Source: Sphaeroforma sirkka
Lineage: Eukaryota; Opisthokonta; Ichthyosporea; Ichthyophonida
Length of the DNA stretch: 20,000 nt
Assembly: GCA_001586965.3 (NCBI GenBank)
Contig: LUCW03000622.1
Span: forward strand, 1-20,000
Direction of reading: 5' to 3'
The translations under genes were made by a program, and so were the position numbers. The notes beneath the pieces were generated by a model. That model did no database searches. It was not told where the DNA came from and worked only from the letters and a program-made list of their open reading frames with translations. Below are positions 1-20,000 of the stretch, piece after piece; within the stretch, counting starts at the first letter, position 1, and the number at the start of each line of letters is the position of its first letter.

Positions 1-2
1 GA

Positions 3-349
3 CATTTAAAGCTTCTTGGATATTCTAGGGCAATCGATGTTTTGGTTATATCTCACCATGCGCGAATATCCAATAACGGATCTGAATTAACAACTTTTCT
101 ATGTCGAACCTAACGAAAAGCATATATATATATATATGTAAATATATATATTTATATATGCTTTTCGTTAGGTTCGACATGCGTCTAGGTGATTTCTCTG
201 ATCACATACTTTTGTTGTTGCTATGATTATAATTAGGAGCGACCCATTTAAAGCTTCTTGGATGTTTTAGGGCAATCGTTGCTTTGGTTATATCTGACCA
301 TGCGCGAATATCCAATAACGGATCTGAATTAGCATCTTCTCTATTTCGA
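3..349. repeat. 105-bp direct repeat (3-107 and 245-349)
   Basis: Two copies 242 bp apart, no indels, 9 mismatches in 105 (about 91% identical), starting CATTTAAAGCTTCTTGGAT. The left copy may extend past the window edge. The inverted repeat at 101-180 lies between them and overlaps the end of the left copy. It could be a small mobile-element remnant or a local duplication; no coding capacity is seen. Confidence 0.85.
101..180. repeat. Inverted repeat, 28-bp perfect arms with TA-rich loop
   Basis: The arm at 101-128 (ATGTCGAACCTAACGAAAAG then CATATATA) is exactly the reverse complement of 153-180. The 24-nt loop is TA-rich and can itself pair. This resembles a miniature inverted-repeat element or a snap-back duplication. 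Target-site duplications are not obvious. Confidence 0.85.
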
Positions 350-574
350 GGGTTGGAGGAGGGCTTTCTGATTTGTACAGACAAGCAAATCGTGTACTCA
401 GCCCTGATTTTCCTAATCTGAAAATACTTTTTTTCTGTGAACGTATTCCTGATTTTTTATTCCCTAACTTGTATGTGCTGTTGTCTTTGTACGTAATACC
501 ACATGTGCCACGGCCATTACCATTGTCCTCAAATAGTACACCTCTCACCCACCACTCTACCGTCTTGTCCACAG
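350..574 (+). other. Probable intron 3' part before first visible exon
   Basis: The stretch is T/C-rich toward its 3' end and finishes at a good acceptor (CTTGTCCACAG). One frame is open through it but has no recognisable protein features. No start codon or promoter can be assigned with confidence. Confidence 0.4.
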
Positions 575-13806
<13,232 letters not shown>

Positions 13807-15136
13807 ATATACCCCAAGAGCGCCACAACAACATAGATAGAGAGGGTCTGTGACTTCCCCTGCATACGAGTGATGGAATGTGTAGCTGAGCTAGCTATGC
13901 GTTGCATCAGTACCAAGTCGTAGCCGTATTACCGGATTGGTGGAGAAGTGGTGTTTCTGAGGACGGGATTTGTCCTGCTTGGCTAGGGTAGTCGAGTTAC
14001 GGTGCGTGTGTATGGAGAGCATCTGCAATCGCGCATATAGCAGAGACTTGGCAGTGATTACAGGACTGGCAGGCATGATCAGCCACGCTTGTGATTAGAT
14101 ATGCTTGGGTATACAATTGTGTGTAATGCATATGCACAATAGCAAGCATGTGCCACATTGTATATACACATGATATTGGCTTTGTAGTACAAGACAGATC
14201 CAAATGAATGAGTGTAGCGAATTTGTATAGCGGACCAGGCTACCAGTCTAGATCTAGGATCAACACACGGCTGAGAAATTTCTTCTACTCAACACGGCAT
14301 AGAGACAATAAATACAGTTCAATATACACATTTGACGGTGCTTGTTTCGATTCGGAGAGCCGCGAATTTGATTACAGTGCTTGTTGGTGAGGTGAAAATA
14401 AACTGGACACGTGTTGCAGCGTTCTTGGCTTGTCAATTCTCTCTCTCCTTCTCTCGCTTCGAGGGATGAAGAGAGGGGATTGAAGACTTGTGTAATATTT
14501 TGTTGTGGTTAATTTTGTTAAACCAAAACAAAACAAAACAAAAAACCCATAAATAAATATGTATATAAAAAACAACCCATTTTTTTTTTTAAATGTGTAC
14601 ATGTTTCTAGAATATTCACCCATGTGACTTCACACAAACTTTGTAACAATAAATAATTATCTATCAGTGATCCCTGATCAGTCCTTGTCACTTGTCACAC
14701 AAACTTTTTTTAGTTTTTAAATTTAGTTTTACATTTTAGTTTTTGAAAAAGTACTCGGGAGTAGATATGGTCGGAGTCGTTTTGTCGCAAAGACAGTCAA
14801 ATTCTGAAATTTCGCAATTTTGCGCAATTTCATTCATCTCTGGGCATCCAGTGAGCTCAGCCCTCCTGATCTACTCTCCACTCTCACCTTCCCAAAAGCC
14901 TTCAATCTTCACTCTTCAGTCTTCACTGTCTTCAGTCTGTACTGTGTATGGTCAGAATTCAGTACTGTTGGTCACTATTCACAATCCAGAACAGAACTAT
15001 CAGCCGTGGTACCACTGATAGAGAGTACGGGATGTGCACCTGCTGAACCCTCGGATTTATATATATAGTAACATGCATGTACATATATGCACATAGGATC
15101 ACCATTTGAAATTTGATCACACACAACCTTTCCAGA
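13807..15136. other. Intergenic region between RasGAP and patatin-like genes
   Basis: It holds the RasGAP 3' UTR, with poly(A)-signal candidates at about 14308 (AATAAA), 14396 and 14648. It also has an A-rich stretch with AAAAC units (14521-14545) and a duplicated CACACAAACTTT phrase (about 14629 and 14696). Upstream of the patatin-like gene is a pyrimidine-rich TTCACTCTTCAGTCTTCACT region at about 14906. Open frames of 60-91 codons here show no recognisable protein. Confidence 0.5.
15055..15068 (+). promoter_or_regulatory. Possible TATA element of patatin-like gene
   Basis: TTTATATATATAG lies about 70-80 bases before the ATG. TA-rich sequence is common in this window, so the call is weak. 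Confidence 0.25.
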
Positions 15137-16015
15137 ATGCTGTTGGTGAATGTATTCATTTCCGTGCTAGCTTTCGCTATTGGCTGCTGTGCTAAATCTG
15201 TCAGTAGTAGAAATATTGATGCGGTTGGCTTCAGCGGTTCAGGGTTTTACATATACTACCATTTTGGTGTAGTGAGAAAGCTGCGTGAGTCCGGTCTGGT
15301 AGTTCCAGGACAGACGTCGATAGCAGGTACAAGCGGCGGGTCGTACATAGCTGCGTTGAACTGTCTGGGTGTAGAGGTTGATGACGTGGAAATAGCGTTT
15401 GATAGTCAGATCACCCTTTGCAGTGAAGAATCATGCGAAGGTAGATTAGACAACGTCGCGTCGAAGATTCTGGAATCACTCGTCCCGGAAGGAGATGCCT
15501 GGGAAAAATGCAAGGATCTGGTGGGAGTCCATATAACCGTTGGGGAAGACGTCCCCTTTGCCGAATGCAATTCGCAGCCTTCTACTGGACTGACTGTCAC
15601 GGAATTCGCTAGTAGAAGTGATCTCATCAGTGCACTTCGTGCATCCTCATTTGTCAGCGGTAAATCAAAAACCGACGCCTGTACGACACCATTCCGAAGC
15701 ATGCACGCCAGAGACGGTGGATACTCGAAAGAGCTCCCGTGCCCAGAAGGATTCGAGGGCAACAACTGTCTACGCGTGGCTGTAGTTCCCAGTAGTCAAT
15801 GGAAGCAGTGGTCAGAGATGAGTGGCGATGTGCCCCTAGACAACTCAACAGATATCTACCCGGGTATTCGGGGCCTGGATACCTTGCCCATTTCCGCAGA
15901 GGACTGGTTAAAAACTATGTTTGATGCTAAAGCCATTACGCCGCATTTGGATGCATTGGTACAGTTAGGCTACGACGATACATCATTCTGGTTAGATCAG
16001 AATGTACTATTGTAA
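15137..16015 (+). CDS. Secreted patatin-like phospholipase, intronless
   Basis: A 292-residue single-exon protein of the patatin/PNPLA family, which cleaves acyl esters of phospholipids or glycerolipids with a Ser-Asp dyad. Residues 1-19 are a signal peptide (hydrophobic LLVNVFISVLAFAIG, likely cut near Ala19). GFSGSGF at 31-37 is the oxyanion-hole loop, followed by YHFGVVRKL. GTSGGS at 64-69 is the nucleophile elbow with Ser66, and ARDGGY at 191-196 carries the dyad Asp193. The mature part has eight cysteines and an NST sequon at 236, fitting the secretory route. The ATG at 15137 is chosen because it directly precedes the signal peptide. An AATAAA sits one base after the stop. It lacks introns while both neighbours are intron-rich, so retrocopying or transfer is possible. 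Substrate unknown. Confidence 0.88.
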   Translation: MLLVNVFISVLAFAIGCCAKSVSSRNIDAVGFSGSGFYIYYHFGVVRKLRESGLVVPGQTSIAGTSGGSYIAALNCLGVEVDDVEIAFDSQITLCSEESCEGRLDNVASKILESLVPEGDAWEKCKDLVGVHITVGEDVPFAECNSQPSTGLTVTEFASRSDLISALRASSFVSGKSKTDACTTPFRSMHARDGGYSKELPCPEGFEGNNCLRVAVVPSSQWKQWSEMSGDVPLDNSTDIYPGIRGLDTLPISAEDWLKTMFDAKAITPHLDALVQLGYDDTSFWLDQNVLL

Positions 16016-16016
16016 A

Positions 16017-16022
16017 AATAAA
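16017..16022 (+). terminator. Poly(A) signal of patatin-like gene
   Basis: AATAAA begins two bases after the last base of the stop codon. Confidence 0.7.
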
Positions 16023-16781
16023 ACGGTTACGAGTATGCAGTATTTTCGTTCAATCTTTCACAGATATAAAACACGTACCTGCGCACATTTGACAAGGGTA
16101 TATTTTGAAACTCAGAAGATGTAGTCTGGTCAGCGTTGGTCGATTGGCGAATAGACGCGTATCAATTTCGAAAGATGAATTTGTATGGAGCCTTCAAATC
16201 AGAATTTAAATATTATGTTCTTGACTTACATGTACACATACTAAAGAAACATACATGTCCACATACATACATACTTACGTATACACACACGTGCAACAGT
16301 TGTGCTGCAAATCGAAAACTTTTCTATGCATCGTTGTGCGGTATGTACCGGTATGCGCACTCGAATATACATTTCGTATAATAGTCCAGTCATGCCATCA
16401 GGAGACCTCGACAAACAAGGGCACTCACGGTGCTTGGAGAGGGTGTATCGCACCAGGGTATTTGAATCTATTTAGTCCACCGCTACAAAGTTCTGTTGGG
16501 GGGGAACAGCCACAGGTGGGGGTAAGCATGGGAATATAATACTGCCAGATAAAGAACAGCGAATCTGTATTGTAGCCCGTGTCTTGAACTGTATTATACT
16601 CACCACCATATCGACAGCACACAATTTCTCTCCTTTGAGTTTATACATCATAGAGAGGTTATTATTGTATGAATTATTAGGCAAGGTCCATGCGCACTGC
16701 AGAGATTCTTAACCACAAATGTTAACGACTGAGGCAGGCCTGTAACCCAAGGCAAGAGGTCGCTCAACAACTAATGTTTGC
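16023..16781. other. Convergent intergenic region
   Basis: This lies between the patatin-like gene (plus) and the WDR33-like gene (minus). Only a short ACATAC/ACAC run (about 16257-16292) and a G8 run at about 16498 are noted. No gene is recognised. Confidence 0.5.
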
Positions 16782-16787
16782 TTTATT
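16782..16787 (-). terminator. Poly(A) signal of WDR33-like gene
   Basis: AATAAA on the minus strand (TTTATT on plus), 22 bases past the stop codon. Confidence 0.65.
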
Positions 16788-16809
16788 GATTTGATGTGCA
16801 TAAGTCAGT

Positions 16810-17006
16810 CTAGTACGGCGTACCCCTATTGGGTTGACCTCTGTTCTGACCGTCTCCTTGCGATGGCCGCATACTTTGCTGTCTCTGAGGATGCACATAC
16901 GGGTCTTGTCCATTCGGAGGCCCTCCAGAAGGCGGGCCAGATGGGGGGCCATTCGAAGGGGCTCCATTGTGAGGTCCAGCATTAGATGGACGAGAAGGGC
17001 CTCTAT
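16810..17006 (-). CDS. WDR33: WDR33-like last exon and stop
   Basis: Acceptor ATTCACAG|AT. With the split Asp it reads DRGPSRPSNAGPHNGAPSNG, then PPSGPPSGGPPNGQ, ending GQPNRGTPY and TAG (16812-16810). Composition continues the upstream tail and the phase fits. The longer overlapping open frame on this strand lacks that character and is a shadow. Confidence 0.85.
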
Positions 17007-18934
17007 CTGTGAATAAAAGGTATAAGTTTACGGGTTAGCTTAGATGATTGAGCGCCTGCACATAGTACATTTGGATGGGCAACAACAGACAATGCACACG
17101 ACTACGGGTAGTTGGGTCTAGTAGGTGGGTCTAGTAGTTAGGTCTAGTGACTAGTAGTCGAAGGACAGACCTGCAGTGCATATGTATTTGCAACGCACCA
17201 CAGCCATTGCAGCGGAGTCTTGGTGCGCATGGGACCAGGTCATAGTTAGCAAGTTCGAATGGCTACGATCAGAAATACATTACTCGCATTTTGTACAGAA
17301 GTAATAAACAGAAGATCTAAAACGCACTATGGGCCGTATCCAGGTTGCATAACCCTAATTGTACACGGGCGCGGGCATACGCATGCATACACACACATCC
17401 TGATCAAACACGTACATAGTTCCCTAAACAACCACGCAAACAAAGAAGCAAACACGAACGAAGAAGAGAAAGATCTACGGATGGATGTTCGTAGCCACCA
17501 CGGCAGAAAAACCATAACATACACACTCTCGCCTCACCTTGTGCCTGGTGCATAGCCTCACCTTGTGCCTGGTGCATATAGTGGCCGTGACTGGGCGGAG
17601 GCCCTTGCCCCGAGAAGCTTTGTTGCGGCTGGTACCCCCCACCCATATTAATATTATTATTATTTTTATTGTACGGGGGCCTATTACTCGGCCTAATGCC
17701 TTGCATCTGGTTGGGTGGGCGGTTGCCCATCATCTGGTTTCGATCCTGGCTGGCATTCCACTGAGGTGGGGGCCGCTGAGGCCCCAGGGGGGGCCTTGGG
17801 GGGGCCTCCTGTGGGTGGACCGCCTGTGGGTGGACCTGTGGGAGGGTGTGGAAGAGATTTATGGGCGATGAGTGCATATGACACAAGGGTATGTGAGTTT
17901 GTATTTGGTTTCAATCACTCCTTAAAAGTACCTGGACGGCGTTGTGTATATCAGATATACGCAGTTTCAATACTCAACACACACACACTGCACATACACG
18001 TCTATATATGCACACACATAACACACAGCTACAGATACATACACGCACACATATACACCTCTACGCGACTATACATACACGCGCACATACACACACGCCT
18101 ATACTATAGATATACACACGCACACATAAACACCTCAACGCGACTATTCATACACGCGCACATACACACACTCCTACACTATAGATATACATATACACCT
18201 CTACGCGACTAGACATACGTGTACACACATACACACACTCCTACACTATAGATATACACACGCACACACATACACACACTCCTACACTATAGATATACAC
18301 ACGCACACATATACATCTCTACGCGACTATACATACGTGTACACACATACACACACTTCTACACTATAGATATACACACGCACACATACCACCAGTTGGA
18401 GGTGGTCCTATCGGAGGTCCGCTCAGAGGTGGCCCGACCCCACCCATATTAGGGTGTCGCATTGGCGTTCTATTCTGATTGGTAGGTGGCCGGAAGTCAC
18501 TGCCCATTGCTCGATTCTGATTGGCTGGCGGTCTGAAGTCGCTTCCCATCGTACGATTCTGATTGACCGGCGGCCTGTAATCACTCCCATTCGGCCGCAC
18601 ATTACTGGACGGCGGTCTGTACCCACCCATGAAGTTGGGGTTATCGTAACCTCTGCCTCCATTGATAGGTGGAGCACCTGAGCTATTGGGATTGCCCGTG
18701 TTGGCGTTGTTGTTGTTACTGTTAAAGGGAGCTCTGGGTTTGTTGAAGCCACCCCCGCGGGGGCCGGTAGAGCCAGTCATACTGAGCTTGCGATGCGCAC
18801 CTGTGGTTAGAATACGTATTGATAGTACGTTTATCAAACGGTTTGGGAAAACCCTAACCTTTGCGAGTCCCTATAGGCTGTGCGACCGTAGTAGGGTCGT
18901 ACACGCAAAGTGGAAAGGAAAGCCAACAACAACG

Positions 18935-18992
<58 letters not shown>

Positions 18993-20000
18993 CCCTGAAA
19001 CTCTACGCGTTTATCTCACACACGACACCTACCATACGCGTCCTTGCCGCCCCCCAACCCAGGAATGCTCATCTGTGTATCTGCAGAGGGTGACGAACAG
19101 ATGTTAGAGAGTGAGCGCATGAAACAGCCACACAAAAGCAGTCAACTAGAGGCATGGTGTAACCAGACCCACAAGTAAAAACTAATGTGACTAATTAGTT
19201 ACGCAGACAAGCACTGTGCAACCAGACCCACAAGTAAAAACTAATGCGACTAATTAGTCACGCAACACAAGCACTGTGCAACCAGACCCACAAGTAAACA
19301 CTAATGTGACTAATTAGTCACGCACACAAGCACTGTGCAACCAGACCCACAAGTAAACACTAATGTGACTAATTAGTCACGCAGACAAGCACTGTGCAAC
19401 CAGACCCACAAGTAAACACTAATTTGACTACGCACACAAGCAGGGTGTAACCAAACCCACAAGTTAACACTAATGTGACTAATTAGTCACGCACACAAGC
19501 ACTCTGCTGAGGTGAGGAAGAGAGACCCCAACTATAACAAGCACAACAAAGCAACTTGATCCGAATAGTTTCACGGGCGTTTTGTGTATTTTTTATCCAA
19601 CGGAGATTATCAATAACAAATGTACCGTAAAGCATGCATGAATCCAAACTTTAAATAAATAAAATCGTACCATACATACTTACATACACAAACAAAGGTA
19701 TTCCTGTCTCTAAGTGTGCCTATGATGTGGCCGGTCCATGCACACACACACACACACACAATTACAAACACATACACATACACATATATTTATACATTAA
19801 TACATGCATACACACACATATATATATATACATACACGTGCACACACACACGTACACACACACCTCCCGAGGCCATCGGCACATTCGTTCTCACAACCCC
19901 GAATTCCTCATCCGTGCCCAAACTGCCCAGCGGACTGCGTGTCCAGAACTTTGTGCTGTGGTCATTCGAAGCCGAAGCCAACATGTGGCCCATGGGATGC
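16810..20000 (-). CDS. WDR33: WDR33/Pfs2-like polyadenylation factor, 3' part, five visible exons
   Basis: C-terminal part of a WDR33 (Pfs2/FY) homologue. In animals and yeast this WD40 protein belongs to the cleavage and polyadenylation specificity factor and, with CPSF30, reads the AAUAAA signal in the nucleus. Minus-strand exons: 20000-19864, 19080-19033, 18800-18390, 17835-17562 and 17006-16810, about 354 visible residues. The last WD repeat reads HPMGHMLASASNDHSTKFWT, very close to the WDR33 family. After it come IPGLGGG and a long disordered tail rich in Pro, Gly, Asn, Gln and Arg. Introns are all phase 1. The fourth exon needs a one-base frame change in one of two C7 runs; without it a stop follows at 17697-17695. 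An AATAAA (16787-16782) lies 22 bases after the stop TAG. The WD40 body lies beyond the window. Family call strong; tail function inferred only from composition. Confidence 0.87.
17007..17530 (-). other. Last intron of WDR33-like gene
   Basis: It contains a short GGTCTAGTAG repeat (about 17105-17155) and otherwise unremarkable sequence. Confidence 0.5.
17531..17578 (-). repeat. 24-bp tandem duplication containing a splice donor
   Basis: Two perfect 24-bp copies (17531-17554 and 17555-17578). On the minus strand each contains CACCAGGCACAAG|GTGAGG, so two identical donors lie 24 bp apart in frame. Confidence 0.92.
17562..17835 (-). CDS. WDR33: WDR33-like exon: Pro/Gln-rich tail with apparent frameshift
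   Basis: Acceptor CCCACAG|GT at 17835; donor CACAAG|GTGAGG at 17561. It starts GPPTGGPPTGGPP in the frame set by the previous exon. After two C7 runs the plausible frame changes to GPQRPPPQWNASQDRNQMMG and PQQSFSGQGPPPSHGHYM. The exon is 274 nt; removing one C gives 273, which restores phase 1 to phase 1. A second identical donor 24 bp further on (exon ending 17538) would add eight residues in frame. Confidence 0.75.
17975..18387 (-). repeat. CA-rich minisatellite in WDR33-like intron
   Basis: On plus, CTATAGATATACACACGCAC recurs at 18104, 18179, 18246, 18287 and 18364, alternating with CTCTACGCGACTATACATAC blocks. Unit length is about 41-77 bp. On the sense strand it is GT-rich and begins at the donor. 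Confidence 0.85.
18390..18800 (-). CDS. WDR33: WDR33-like exon: Gly/Pro/Asn-rich tail with 13-residue repeats
   Basis: Acceptor ACCACAG|GT, donor GGTG|GTATGT; 411 nt, phase 1 both sides. It encodes AHRKLSMTGSTGPRGGGF and then a disordered segment. Three tandem 13-residue units follow (NGSDYRPPVNQNR, MGSDFRPPANQNR, MGSDFRPPTNQNR), then GPPLSGPPIGPPPTG. Strongly biased composition, but the frame is open and spliced in register with its neighbours. Confidence 0.83.
18928..18993 (-). repeat. (GTT)n / (AAC)n trinucleotide array in WDR33-like intron
   Basis: About 21 AAC units on plus, with one GAC interruption near the start. It is intronic, so the poly-Asn or poly-Thr frames are not protein. Confidence 0.93.
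19033..19080 (-). CDS. WDR33: WDR33-like 48-nt exon
   Basis: Acceptor CTCTGCAG|AT, donor TATG|GTAGGT, phase 1 both sides. With the split Asp it reads DTQMSIPGLGGGKDAYG. An IPG-L/M-G motif just after the WD40 propeller is typical of WDR33/Pfs2/FY proteins. Confidence 0.82.
19150..19507 (-). repeat. 59-bp tandem repeat with a 16-bp palindrome per unit
   Basis: Six units, marked by AACCAGACCC (or AACCAAACCC in the last) at 19161, 19220, 19280, 19339, 19398 and 19449. GTGACTAATTAGTCAC, a perfect 16-bp palindrome, occurs at 19306-19321, 19365-19380 and 19475-19490. Units 1 and 2 have one mismatch and unit 5 has lost 8 bp of it. Confidence 0.93.
19508..19736 (-). other. Plain part of WDR33-like intron
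   Basis: No feature is recognised. Confidence 0.4.
19737..19863 (-). repeat. CA/TA microsatellite next to WD40-exon donor
   Basis: CA and TA runs on plus; on the sense strand the intron begins with GTGTGTGTGT. Confidence 0.9.
19864..20000 (-). CDS. WDR33: WDR33-like exon: last WD40 repeat (truncated by window edge)
   Basis: It reads HPMGHMLASASNDHSTKFWT, then RSPLGSLGTDEEFGVVRTNV and PMASG, ending at donor GGGAG|GTGTGT (phase 1). The His-Pro-Gly-His start, Asn-Asp-His centre and Phe-Trp end form a complete WD40 blade of the WDR33 type. Confidence 0.9.

Noticed and set aside
14208-14390. 60-codon plus-strand open frame
   Set aside because: It has no recognisable domain, signal or neighbouring exon. 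It probably lies in the 3' UTR or intergenic DNA.
14743-15018. 91-codon plus-strand open frame upstream of the patatin-like gene
   Set aside because: Ser-rich translation of a pyrimidine-rich leader, with no recognisable domain or splice link to the patatin-like frame.
15073-15096. Seven-codon upstream ORF before the patatin-like start
   Set aside because: It lies only about 5-30 bases after the possible TATA element, so it may not be in the mRNA.
16764-16982. 72-codon minus-strand open frame overlapping the last WDR33-like exon
   Set aside because: It is in the wrong frame for the splice phase and lacks the Pro/Gly/Asn tail composition seen in the alternative frame.
18910-19107. Poly-Asn / poly-Thr open frames
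   Set aside because: They are translations of the intronic AAC array on the strand opposite to the WDR33-like gene.
19150-19507. Regular 59-bp repeats considered as a CRISPR array
   Set aside because: The whole unit repeats with no unique spacers, and the context is a eukaryotic intron.

Overview
The window is eukaryotic nuclear DNA, very likely from an opisthokont and perhaps a unicellular relative of animals (ichthyosporean-like; that placement is inference). It contains spliced genes with GT-AG introns of 340-1555 bp, AATAAA-type poly(A) signals, introns full of TA microsatellites and minisatellites, and proteins of animal/fungal type. I see no bacterial operons, tRNA, rRNA or CRISPR array.

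Layout. (1) 1-574: flank or intron with a 105-bp direct repeat around a 28-bp-arm inverted repeat. (2) 575-13806, plus strand: one large gene missing its 5' end. I reconstructed 15 exons (575-813, 1223-1381, 1722-1927, 3289-3504, 5016-5168, 5664-5820, 6544-6664, 8220-8433, 8774-9019, 9919-10095, 10726-10791, 11189-11318, 11701-11860, 12682-12814, 13741-13806), about 813 visible residues. The order is F-BAR (or BAR) coiled-coil, PH, C2, then a RasGAP domain of the RASA1/p120GAP kind with an intact arginine finger. (3) 13807-15136: intergenic. (4) 15137-16015, plus strand: an intronless gene for a 292-residue patatin-like phospholipase with a signal peptide. (5) 16016-16809: convergent intergenic region. 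(6) 16810-20000, minus strand: the 3' half of a WDR33/Pfs2-type gene (polyadenylation factor), giving the last WD40 repeat and a long Pro/Gly/Asn/Gln-rich tail over five exons. Its 5' part lies beyond the window.

Two exons (1722-1927 and 17562-17835) need a one-base frame change at a G4 and at C7 runs. Both look like homopolymer-length errors, or else real lesions.

The three genes are not an evident pathway: Ras signalling at membranes, secreted lipid hydrolysis and mRNA 3'-end formation. The most striking non-genic theme is how tandem repeats relate to splice sites. A 24-bp repeat reiterates the donor of the C2 exon about ten times in the exon's own frame. A separate 24-bp duplication copies the donor of a WDR33 exon in frame. 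A 68-bp duplication copies the acceptor of the PH exon. Introns on both strands open with GT-rich sequence on the sense strand.
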